From JBCCQH01 sp039024435 (GTDB lineage: Bacteria; Bacteroidota; Bacteroidia; J057; JADKCL01): 64,000 nt of DNA. The stretch's first letter is position 1. Each line of letters begins with the position of its first letter. Positions 26,002 through 34,968 of this stretch are shown here, in pieces. Made by a program: the position numbers and the translations under genes. The stretch covers positions 1 to 64,000 of the forward strand of contig JBCCQH010000023.1 of assembly GCA_039024435.1 (NCBI GenBank). Direction: 5' to 3'. Below the pieces are notes generated by a model that was given only the letters and a program-made list of their open reading frames with translations, had not been told where the DNA came from and did no database searches.

Positions 26002-27002
26002 TTCAGACTCCAAAAAACGTCTAGCGGGATAATCCCGTTGTGATTCCCCTTGCCGATCGGTGTCTCCTGGTTGTAGAAAAACACTTTCTTCTCCCGCTTG
26101 TGAATGACAAAGTTTCGGTTCATCGGATACACTTCCTCGGAGTCGGAACTCGGGGGCACCTGGCTCGCCGCATATCTTCGGTGCGCATTTTGAATATCGG
26201 CCTCACTCGGTCCCAAGTCGAAGTATTTAGTGACAATGTCGGAACCTCCGATTGTCGTACCGGACAGCGGCTGATTGGATTTGGCCTCCTGATCAAAATC
26301 TTTTGCCGGCTTAAAGGCAGCATCCGGCTCTCCGGAACGCTTTTTCCATGATCCCTCGGGGTGAGAATGCCAGGTGTAGTCCGTTGCGAAAGATCCGGAG
26401 GGAAATACCTCCCCGATTAGGTTCCTATCATTATTGTGAACGGAATCCAGTTGAATGTTCGCCGCTTCATCTCCCGCAACCGCCACTTCTCCATCAACTG
26501 ATCGCACGTGCGTTTTCTTATCGTGCTGCAATTTACCGGACTCCGAATCGATGGGAATCAGACCCCGCCCACCAAATTCCATGTAACCACTGGTATCATC
26601 CTCTTCCATGATTTCCTTCATTTTTTCCCGGTGCGAAAGTGGGGGCAATATACAGTAATCAATGGTTTTCCACTCGCTAGCATCCAGTTTGTACTCGGTA
26701 TCGGACTTCCCGGCCGCTTTTTTATCCTTGCGGATGGTTTTGAGGAGTTTTTTGTTGAACAAAACGATGGGCTCGCCCGTGTCGTTTCCCAAGATACCCT
26801 GCGGATTGCCCTTGGCATCGTAGACGCTACCGGTTAACTCGGGCATGTTATTGGTGCCGTATTGCTCGGAACTTCGCTGAACGACTCCAGAACTGGCTTG
26901 CAAGCTGAACTCCGGGGGCATCAAGTGCCGTCCCATCGGCTGAACATCAAACTGGCGCTCGTCTTGGATACTGTGATCCTGACTTGGTAGTTGCTCTTTC
27001 AT
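25998..27002 (-). CDS. Tagged protein with JAMM/MPN-like metalloprotease domain, candidate effector
   Basis: A 334-aa protein with no signal peptide. Near the N-terminus is HLMPPEFSLQASSG (PP at residues 29-30), the same type of tag as in the two large neighbours. The rest fits a JAMM-like fold of toxin type: Glu142 in MEFGGRGLIPI, then HSHP with His212 and His214, then SEAD with Ser266 and Asp269, and a closing NFVIHKREKKVFFYN strand pair. The gap between HxH and SxxD is about 50 residues, longer than the usual 10 or so, which implies an insertion (residues 216-262). Canonical JAMM enzymes cut isopeptide or peptide bonds; the target here is unknown. It overlaps the LRR lipoprotein gene by 4 bases. 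Confidence 0.7.
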   Translation of the reverse strand: MKEQLPSQDHSIQDERQFDVQPMGRHLMPPEFSLQASSGVVQRSSEQYGTNNMPELTGSVYDAKGNPQGILGNDTGEPIVLFNKKLLKTIRKDKKAAGKSDTEYKLDASEWKTIDYCILPPLSHREKMKEIMEEDDTSGYMEFGGRGLIPIDSESGKLQHDKKTHVRSVDGEVAVAGDEAANIQLDSVHNNDRNLIGEVFPSGSFATDYTWHSHPEGSWKKRSGEPDAAFKPAKDFDQEAKSNQPLSGTTIGGSDIVTKYFDLGPSEADIQNAHRRYAASQVPPSSDSEEVYPMNRNFVIHKREKKVFFYNQETPIGKGNHNGIIPLDVFWSLK

Positions 27003-27284
27003 TTTCTCAAAGGCTATGTACGCTACAATATATCTGATTTTAGGTTTATCGCAAAATTTTTAACAACATTGTGACACCAATCAATTCGCTGGCCGGTATG
27101 GCCTTGCGGGTACAGCAAAAAAACTCAACCCACCGCCTTACCGGTTTAAACATAGAAAGGAGGGATCACCAAGTCTCCGGTACTCAGATCCCGTCAGTGG
27201 AAAAAACGATTTTTGCCTTTTCCCCCGATTGTGTTAACTTATCGTTAATTGTCAATCAATCATTAAGCTCGTCAGATACAATAA
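27003..27284. other. Divergent promoter region between two tagged genes
   Basis: These 282 bases separate the divergent starts of the JAMM-like gene and the 2560-aa gene. They are A+T-rich at both ends, as expected for two promoters, but I find no exact TAnnTTTG element; TAGCCTTTG just before the JAMM-like ATG is one base too long. No RNA or small gene is evident. Confidence 0.45.
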
Positions 27285-30200
27285 ATGATTCATTCAAACG
27301 AATCTGTGCCCCAGCACAGCCGTGAATCCTTGCTTCCAGATCAATCAACCGCCGAACCAGGAATTCAATCCATGGCTCCACCGCCTTTTCAATTGTCGGC
27401 TTCTTCCCTGCAAGAGGAGGAGGTAATCGAAGATGAAGTGGTGGAACAAGGGCCGGAAGCCCAGGCAGATTCTTTTGCCGGAGGAGCCGAAGAAGGAGGA
27501 AATTCGGGCGAGGGCAGCGAGTCCCTCGGAGACCAGGAGTCGGGAGATTCCAACGGCATCGTCCCGCCTCTGCTGCTGCTGGGCACCCAAATTGCCGTCG
27601 AACTCGGAGGAGTAGACCAAACCACCTCCGTGCCCATCAATCTCGAAATCTTTCCCGGTTGCGTAGTCAAGCGGGTCGAGGTGGTGATCACCGAAGGCGC
27701 CTTTGTATCGGGCACGTTAGTGGTAGAATGCGGTTACCTCTCGGGGATTGAGCTGACCCTGGCCATCGACGGTGAGGGGAACGTGAGTGCCAATCTCCAG
27801 ATGGAACACGAATTCCTGGGCTTGCCCACGGAAATCCAGGCCCAGGTGACCGAAGAGGGAATCCAAGGCACAATCAACGTCCAGGTGCCGGCGGGAACGC
27901 CCATTGTCCCGGGTCTCAAGACGACCGAGGGAAACATCTTTTTCGCTTTCGGCAACGAAGAGCCGTTCTTGGAAGGGAATATCGGGGTGACGACCGACGA
28001 TGGAACCGCCACCGGAACCGCCGATGTAAAAGTAGATTGGGCAAATGCCAATTGGTCGGGAACGGCCAATCTGGTGTCACAACCGCGCACAATATCGGTG
28101 GCTCCCGGCGTGGACGTTCACCTGCCGGAAGGCTTCCAAATCTCGTCGCGCTTCGGCAGTGAAGAAGGGCTGGTCATGGAAGGTTCGGCGACCGTAGTGC
28201 CCCAAGTGACCTTGGGCTCTTCGGATGGCATTGAGGCGGGCGGCACCGCCGAAGTGGAAGCAAATCTCGGTCCCGACGGACTGGACATCGTACTCAAAAA
28301 GGTGCGTCTGGCGGTGACCGGCGGCCTGAACGCCCCGGAAATGAGCGAGGTCCTGGAATCGCAAAATCTGAGCACGACCGTGGATGCCGGAGCGACCTTG
28401 ACGCTGTGGTTCGAAGAAAATTCCCTGAGCAAGATCGATTTGGAATTCACCGCCGGGCTGGACAGCCCGACGCGACGCATCGGTCGACTCTCCTTTGCTG
28501 GACAAGCGGTGCTCAATCCCTTCAGCTTTCTCGGGATGCTGCACGCCGTCACCAATGCTTCCTTTAACCTGTACGAAGGCGGCATATATACCACCTCGGT
28601 CCTCCCGGGCAGTCAACTGTTTGTCTCGCTGGACAACAGCGGCATCGCCAACGTGGACGCCAGCCTCGGTATGGAAGTATCCGATCAAGCCTCCGCTTTG
28701 GCCCGTCTTTCGGTAGCCACCTCACTGCCCCGGGGACAAGGGCTCTCCCTTTCGGCTCAATTGGAGCTTTTGCGGCGTTTTGACATCAGTACTGTAGAAG
28801 AAAACGGCTTCGGGGTTGCTATCCTGCCCACCACCGGCTTGGGTGCGACCTTGGAGAGTGGTGCCCTCACTGGGATCGAAGGGGCGCTGGCCATGGAGAT
28901 GGCCGACGAGCAGGGACCGCTGCTGGCGGGCAGCATCAACGGACAGATCGCGGTGACCGACGCCGGATTGTCACTGCAGGAAGGCATGGCCATGGCCAGT
29001 TTGCTGCGCAGCCTCAAGATGAATGTGGGCACCGGTGAAGTCCGGGTCTCCGAGGGCGCGCTACTCTCAGTGGACATCCAGGGCGGCCAGGTCGTGGGAT
29101 TGAGCGGGCAGATCGAAGCCGTGTACGACGATGGCGGCAACGAGATCTCCATTTCCGCCAGCATCGACTACGATCCCACCCAAAAAATGATCCGCTCCCT
29201 GGACGCGAATATGGCGAGCGATGCTACTTATCCCCTCTTCAACAATAAACTCGTGGTCAGCGAACTCGAAGGGGGCATTTCCATCCGCAATGGAGAAGTC
29301 ATCGCGCTGGGCGGTCACGCCCGCCTGGATGCCTACCTGGGCGACTTCACCGCCGCAGGAGAAGCCGACCTCACCTGGTCCAATGCGGGTGAGGGCAGTT
29401 CATTCATTGGTTCCGGCTGGCTGGAATTTTCCTGGTTCCAGGAAGAAGAGGAAGACAAGTACCTCAATGGCCGGATCGAGGCCACCATCGATGGGGAGCA
29501 ATTCTCCTTGCTCGGCACCGTACAGGTCGGTCTGATGAAAGGCCTGAGCGGAGAGGCCACCGTCGCGATGGACCAAGAAATGGACCCGGAAATTTCGGCT
29601 TCCCTCTCCTACAATGCCGTGCTCATGGAAGCCAGCGAACTCTGGGGGATGGAGTTCAATCTGGGCATTCAGGTGCCGCTGATTCCGGGCTTGGTGGCGG
29701 TTGAGGCGGGCGTCCTCTTCGGCATGGCGATCAACACCCGGCCCCTCATGGTCTTCGGCACGGTCGGCGTGGAAAGCTGGCGGCCCCTCTCCGGCGGTTT
29801 CCCCGACTTCTTCGCCGAACTGCGCGCTTCCTGGGGCATTGACATCGAGGCCAAGCTGATGGCTTACCTCGAATTGATCCTCGGCATCGACGGACTGTTG
29901 CACTTGACCGGCGGGGTCCGTGCGGGTATCGGTCTGAATATTCCGATTGAGCTGGCCCCGGCCATTGCCCTGCACGGCGGGGAAGACGGAGTCTGGGGCT
30001 CGATGGGTATTGATCTGGCGATCAACCCGATTCTGAAGCTGCTGGTGGAGGCCTACCTGAGCTGGGGCGTCCTGGGCCTCTGGGATGGCGAAAAGATCTG
30101 GCAACTGGTCGACCAGGAACTGGGCAACATGGGGGCGATCAACTGGTCGGGTAGCTTTGCCTTTGGCGACAAAGATGAACCCACCGACGAGGCACCGGCC

Positions 30201-33200
30201 GTGGAAGCGCAGTCCTTGCAGCCCCAAGGCACCCCCATTCCGACACCGGAGGGTTTAAACGGAGACTCCGACCTGGGCTTTGGTGACAACGAACAGGAGC
30301 CACAATCGGAAGCGGGCCTCACCGGTCTGACCGACGGACTGGAAGCGCCGACCCCCGAGGAAGAAGAAGGCAAAGTCGCCGGCACCGGCCTCGGGGGCGA
30401 ACTCGCCAAGGTGGGCGAGTACGCCCAAGGCGTCGCGGCCGTAGCCGACCTGATCAAGATTTTGGCCGATGGCTTCCAATCCTTCATCAAAGGCGGTCCG
30501 GTCGGACTGCTGATCTGGCTACTCTTTAAGAAGCCGAGCAAGGACGAGATCAACGAAAAGCGGGATGCGGTTGAAGATTTCCGCACGCAACTGATGGACG
30601 AGAACCTGATCGAGGAAGGCAGTACCATCTCCAATATGCTGGGCATCCTCAGCGGTTCCTACAGCATTTGGATCATCTTTGACAAGTCCAAGCCTTACCG
30701 CGACATGGTGGACGAAGGCAAGCACGAAGAAGCAATCCTGGAAGACCGGGCCAAGATTCTCGAGGGCATGATCAAAGGTTGGACCGGCGAAAAAGACGAG
30801 CGCCGAATCCTCAAGGTCCTCCAATACACGCTCACCAATGAAAGCACCGCCGGGGTTCGGGAGATGACCGAACTGGTGGGCGGGCCCAAGCGGGTCCGGG
30901 ACCAATACGAAAGCTTCCTCGGGCAGGACCGGGACGAGCGACGTGAACTGGACCGCATATTTACCGCCTCGTACGGCAGCAATTGGGAAGACAATCCGGA
31001 TGTCTCTGACCGGCCCACCTACACCGCCGAAGAAGGCGCGCTGGTGAAGCGGACCGGCCGCACCTGGGAAGAACTGGCGGAGCAGGCTTTCGGGCACCGC
31101 AGCTACGTGGTCTACCTCCTGAACTATCCCTACAACGTAAGCCAGATGAACTCCGAAACGGCTTACGAGGACTACCAGCAAAACAACAATAACAATAACA
31201 ACGGCGGTGGGCCGATCTTGACTGAGTTTGACGATGATGTCATCGACCCGGGCCACACGGGCAATACCTACAATGGTCCCCCCCGCCCCCAATTCCAGGC
31301 CCGGATTCCCACCATGGGCGAAGTCGTGGATTTGCACGAAAATGGCCTCTGGCAGCAGCGTTTCCCGGTTCCCGGAGTGATCGAGCACGCGCATTGGTTT
31401 GAGAATTACCACATGATTGCGCTCCTCGCTTACGGCGATGCGGGCTACGCCGACGCTTTGCGGGCGCACAACCCCTCGGTCCCGGAAGTACTGGAAGGGG
31501 TGTCGATCAGCTTGCCCACGGCGGCAGAACTGGGTCCACCCTGGATCGAAGTTGCCCCCACCGCAATCGGTTCCACCGGCCTCCGGGTCTGGGTGGCTTC
31601 CGACAGCAACCGAAACCCGGAAATGTGGATGGGTGCCCTGGATCGCCGGGTCACCGAACTGGCCGAGGCGGCGATGGAATACGATGCCGGACAAACCGCC
31701 GGGCAAGAGTTGCTGAACACGGCGACCTTCGCGGATGACGCCACCCAGACCGATGCCGAAAATGCAGTCAAGGTAGCCGAAGGGCTGATCGACTTCATCC
31801 TGGCCAATAACTTTGGCGGCGGAGTACCGGGCACCGCTTGGGAAAATGCCCAACCGGGCGATACGGTTCGCATCACTGCCGACCAACTCAATTCATTGGC
31901 CAAAGCTGTCTACGGACACACGGAGCGCGCCGCCTGGATCAGCGCCCACAATCCCAATCCCAGCGGCGACCAGCCGGCTTCCGCCATGTCGAAATCGGGC
32001 ACTCAGTCAATGATGGCCCTCACGCCCACGGGCGGACCGGACGGCAAATTGTCTTACCTCCTGCCAACGTGGAGCGAAATGCACGCCTTGGATCCGCTGC
32101 CGGCAGCCCAACGCGGCGTCGCTCCCCAATCTTCCATCGAAGCGCTGGCGGGCGATACTTGGTCTACCCTGGCACAAAAAGCCTACGGCAATTGGGAACT
32201 GGCGGTCAAACTGGCGGACTATTCCGCAAACGCCGGCAAGAGCTTAACTGCGGGCACCCAAGTGGTCCTGCCGAAACGCTCGGACCTGCAAACCTTGGTC
32301 GTGGCGCAGATGGATGACCGGGTGGCGTCGGTGGATGGCTTCGGCGACACCGGAGCCAACTTAGGCGGGGCAACGTCAGTTTCGATGGACGAAACCCGGA
32401 CCACCGCCAATGGGGAAGCATCGGCCACCGAAACGGACAACCGGGTATTTGCTCCGGGACTGACCTTGTTGGTAAAAGGCGGCGATACCTGGAGTGCGAT
32501 TGCCCTGGCAACCTACGACGATTTCTCCCTTTTTGTACGGCTCGCCAACCATCCCCGGAATGCGCCGTTCAAAACGCTGCCCGACGGCGCGGAGATTTAT
32601 TTGCCGACCCAGGATGAGCTGATGGATGTGCCGGAGTTTGGCCTAGGGCTATCGCCGACCGGCTTCCCGCTGCTCACCGAGATGATGCGGGTGCCGACCC
32701 AGGACGAGTTGCACCACGTCTGGGTGGAAGACCACGCGACCGGCGGCGAAGCGCCCAAAGGCGTGTGGATGATGGCCTCCACGCCGACGGCATTGGAACC
32801 GGAAGCCAAGCGGTGGAAGGAAGATTCCGAAGGGAATGCCACCGTGAACGATGCTGCAAGCTTGGTTCACGAAGTGGCCGAGCAAGGCGATGCCAGTGTG
32901 GATCGGATCGAAGAATTGCCGGATCCGGTACGTACGGTGGTGGATGAAGGCTATTACGAGGGGGAGGCGGGAGCGACCTCTACCGCTTCCGACGACGACA
33001 AGGTGTACATTGTTTCGGACAAAAATGCCAATGTCCGCAGCGACGAGGAAGGCCACGCGGTCACCAGTGCGGTCATTCCCCAGGGAACCCTCGTCAAAGT
33101 CATCGAAGATGCCACCGATTCCAAGGGCAAGGCAGTCCAGCGGATCGAGTACCTGGATGACGCCACTAAGCAGCATTGGACCACCAAAACCAATATCTCC

Positions 33201-34967
33201 GAGGTGACCGACGCCGGCGATGAACTCATGATTTCCGCCTACAGCGACGTCACCATCTACAAAGACCCCTACTCCGGAAAGAAAGTGACCGAAGGCACCG
33301 GCAGCGCCCAAAAAGACAAACTGGTCGCGCAGGAAGCCAAGGTCAAGGTGAAGTACGAAGTGGACAAGTACCAGTACGCCGAAGAGGAAAATGGCACCAA
33401 GATCGGCTGGATCCGCAAGGCCAATCTGATCAGCCAGGACGACCAGGAGCGCACCGATTTCCTCGAAGAATACAAAGAATGGCTGGAGGAGCGCAAAACT
33501 GAGGTGGATGCGCTGAACGGCCAGAGCAAACTCGACCGCGTGCGGGGCATTCTTTCGCAAGTGGAAAGTGTGGCCGCCCTCCTGAAAGCGGGGACGACAC
33601 CGGAATTGGATGAACTCAGCAAGACGCCCGCCTACACTTCGAACCACAAGGGCAATTTCTGCCCGCCCGAACTGGTCGGGGTGGTCCGGGATTTCATCGA
33701 GATCACGGAACGGGAAATCGAGGTGCCCGGCGAGGGCGATACCACCACCAACCTGGCCCACGGCACCGACACCACCACGGGGGGCTCACTCTTCCACGAC
33801 GAGGATTGGAATACCCGACTGGGGGTTCCGACCTACCGCACCCAAAGCGACAACCTCATGCCGCCGGAAGTCACTTGTGCCCCGACAGCCTACACTATGG
33901 CTTTGGAGCGCATCGGGGTTTCCCGGGAAGATATCATCGTGGCCATCGACGAGAAACTCTCCGGCCACCGCAAAAACTCGTACCGCAAGTTTCTTTGGAA
34001 GCAGACCGAGTACCGCAAGGCCGAATACCTGAAAACGGAAGAGGGCAAGAAAGCGGCCGAAGGGGGCGGAACCGTAAATGTCCCGGACAGCTACCTTCCG
34101 GACGCCACGCCGCCCAGCAGCTTTACGCCCACCACGGCGATGCCCGATAACTGGAACGAGGATCCGGTCATTCCGGACTCGTTTACCCCGGATACCGAAT
34201 TCGATTCCTCGAAGCTAAAAACCTTGTGGGAAACCAAGGTCACGGCTTACCTGAAGAAGATCTCTTCGGACACAACCAAAGACTGGCGCAAGCTCCGGGG
34301 CAACCAAGGCGGGCTGATCGGGAAGGAAGCGGAGCTGGCGAAGAAGTACAAGGAAATCGCCCAGATGGAAGACCTGATGGATTTCTTTTTCTCTCTCTTT
34401 GATTTCGGACCGCGGACGGGACTCGTTGCTTTTTACAGCCAGCGAATGGTCAATCGGACGCAAAAGCCGGGGTACCACAGCAGCGAGGACAATGTCAGCC
34501 AGACGGAGAAGCTCGAAGGTTGGAGTCCCGAGCACCGGGAAAAAATCCGCGAAGTGCTCAATGCCGGCGGCGCGGCCATCGTATCGGTGTACCACAAAGG
34601 GGCCGGCAGTGATGGTACTCACCTGCAATCGATCCAGGCGGTTACGGCGACCGGCCTGACCATCGATTGTCCCTTTGGTGCGGTCAATCCGGGCTACCGG
34701 CGCAAGTCCGGCACCAAGTCGGATATGTTCATTGATACCGGAAAAGGCGACACGGCGCGTGACCGCAAGAAGTACGATTGGAAAAATGTTCCGGACTACG
34801 ATTCCAGTGAGAAGGACTTTACCAAGCGGGACTTTACGGTGACGGCGGGCCACAACCTCAAGGACAATGAAAGCCGGGGCAAGTCCACGGAAATCAGTTA
34901 CGCCATGATCAATGAAAGCAACATGGACGTCATAAATTACATTGTGCTTCTTCACCGACCGGAATGA
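27285..34967 (+). CDS. Giant tagged protein with LysM-like, SH3-like and C39-like peptidase domains
   Basis: A 2560-aa protein with no signal peptide. The tag APPPFQLSAS is at residues 31-40, followed by an acidic linker. Residues about 95-1000 are a long stretch of amphipathic beta-strand pattern with Gly turns (repeated xVSG/GLSGxxxV units), ending in helical hydrophobic segments (ILKLLVEAYLSWGVLGLW; GPVGLLIWLLF near 1075). Then come several LysM-like modules (about 1250, 1365, 1520, 1615 and 1725; for example AGDTWSTLAQKAYGNWELA), a poly-Asn linker, two SH3-like domains (about 1905-2050) and a C-terminal C39-like cysteine peptidase with Cys2198 (TCAPTAYTMAL), His2446 and Asp2461. I cannot name the beta-rich part. 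It could be a wall-targeted effector or a large particle component. A secreted partner gene follows after 1 base. Confidence 0.75.
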   Translation: MIHSNESVPQHSRESLLPDQSTAEPGIQSMAPPPFQLSASSLQEEEVIEDEVVEQGPEAQADSFAGGAEEGGNSGEGSESLGDQESGDSNGIVPPLLLLGTQIAVELGGVDQTTSVPINLEIFPGCVVKRVEVVITEGAFVSGTLVVECGYLSGIELTLAIDGEGNVSANLQMEHEFLGLPTEIQAQVTEEGIQGTINVQVPAGTPIVPGLKTTEGNIFFAFGNEEPFLEGNIGVTTDDGTATGTADVKVDWANANWSGTANLVSQPRTISVAPGVDVHLPEGFQISSRFGSEEGLVMEGSATVVPQVTLGSSDGIEAGGTAEVEANLGPDGLDIVLKKVRLAVTGGLNAPEMSEVLESQNLSTTVDAGATLTLWFEENSLSKIDLEFTAGLDSPTRRIGRLSFAGQAVLNPFSFLGMLHAVTNASFNLYEGGIYTTSVLPGSQLFVSLDNSGIANVDASLGMEVSDQASALARLSVATSLPRGQGLSLSAQLELLRRFDISTVEENGFGVAILPTTGLGATLESGALTGIEGALAMEMADEQGPLLAGSINGQIAVTDAGLSLQEGMAMASLLRSLKMNVGTGEVRVSEGALLSVDIQGGQVVGLSGQIEAVYDDGGNEISISASIDYDPTQKMIRSLDANMASDATYPLFNNKLVVSELEGGISIRNGEVIALGGHARLDAYLGDFTAAGEADLTWSNAGEGSSFIGSGWLEFSWFQEEEEDKYLNGRIEATIDGEQFSLLGTVQVGLMKGLSGEATVAMDQEMDPEISASLSYNAVLMEASELWGMEFNLGIQVPLIPGLVAVEAGVLFGMAINTRPLMVFGTVGVESWRPLSGGFPDFFAELRASWGIDIEAKLMAYLELILGIDGLLHLTGGVRAGIGLNIPIELAPAIALHGGEDGVWGSMGIDLAINPILKLLVEAYLSWGVLGLWDGEKIWQLVDQELGNMGAINWSGSFAFGDKDEPTDEAPAVEAQSLQPQGTPIPTPEGLNGDSDLGFGDNEQEPQSEAGLTGLTDGLEAPTPEEEEGKVAGTGLGGELAKVGEYAQGVAAVADLIKILADGFQSFIKGGPVGLLIWLLFKKPSKDEINEKRDAVEDFRTQLMDENLIEEGSTISNMLGILSGSYSIWIIFDKSKPYRDMVDEGKHEEAILEDRAKILEGMIKGWTGEKDERRILKVLQYTLTNESTAGVREMTELVGGPKRVRDQYESFLGQDRDERRELDRIFTASYGSNWEDNPDVSDRPTYTAEEGALVKRTGRTWEELAEQAFGHRSYVVYLLNYPYNVSQMNSETAYEDYQQNNNNNNNGGGPILTEFDDDVIDPGHTGNTYNGPPRPQFQARIPTMGEVVDLHENGLWQQRFPVPGVIEHAHWFENYHMIALLAYGDAGYADALRAHNPSVPEVLEGVSISLPTAAELGPPWIEVAPTAIGSTGLRVWVASDSNRNPEMWMGALDRRVTELAEAAMEYDAGQTAGQELLNTATFADDATQTDAENAVKVAEGLIDFILANNFGGGVPGTAWENAQPGDTVRITADQLNSLAKAVYGHTERAAWISAHNPNPSGDQPASAMSKSGTQSMMALTPTGGPDGKLSYLLPTWSEMHALDPLPAAQRGVAPQSSIEALAGDTWSTLAQKAYGNWELAVKLADYSANAGKSLTAGTQVVLPKRSDLQTLVVAQMDDRVASVDGFGDTGANLGGATSVSMDETRTTANGEASATETDNRVFAPGLTLLVKGGDTWSAIALATYDDFSLFVRLANHPRNAPFKTLPDGAEIYLPTQDELMDVPEFGLGLSPTGFPLLTEMMRVPTQDELHHVWVEDHATGGEAPKGVWMMASTPTALEPEAKRWKEDSEGNATVNDAASLVHEVAEQGDASVDRIEELPDPVRTVVDEGYYEGEAGATSTASDDDKVYIVSDKNANVRSDEEGHAVTSAVIPQGTLVKVIEDATDSKGKAVQRIEYLDDATKQHWTTKTNISEVTDAGDELMISAYSDVTIYKDPYSGKKVTEGTGSAQKDKLVAQEAKVKVKYEVDKYQYAEEENGTKIGWIRKANLISQDDQERTDFLEEYKEWLEERKTEVDALNGQSKLDRVRGILSQVESVAALLKAGTTPELDELSKTPAYTSNHKGNFCPPELVGVVRDFIEITEREIEVPGEGDTTTNLAHGTDTTTGGSLFHDEDWNTRLGVPTYRTQSDNLMPPEVTCAPTAYTMALERIGVSREDIIVAIDEKLSGHRKNSYRKFLWKQTEYRKAEYLKTEEGKKAAEGGGTVNVPDSYLPDATPPSSFTPTTAMPDNWNEDPVIPDSFTPDTEFDSSKLKTLWETKVTAYLKKISSDTTKDWRKLRGNQGGLIGKEAELAKKYKEIAQMEDLMDFFFSLFDFGPRTGLVAFYSQRMVNRTQKPGYHSSEDNVSQTEKLEGWSPEHREKIREVLNAGGAAIVSVYHKGAGSDGTHLQSIQAVTATGLTIDCPFGAVNPGYRRKSGTKSDMFIDTGKGDTARDRKKYDWKNVPDYDSSEKDFTKRDFTVTAGHNLKDNESRGKSTEISYAMINESNMDVINYIVLLHRPE

Positions 34968-34968
34968 T

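Noticed and set aside
30519..31886. Minus-strand frame of 455 codons within the 2560-aa gene
   Set aside because: Antisense shadow of the coding repeats, no family match.
27285..34967. DUF4157 (HExxH) metalloprotease domain in the tagged proteins
   Set aside because: I looked for an HExxH motif expected of that common injection-system-linked domain and found none in the three tagged proteins.
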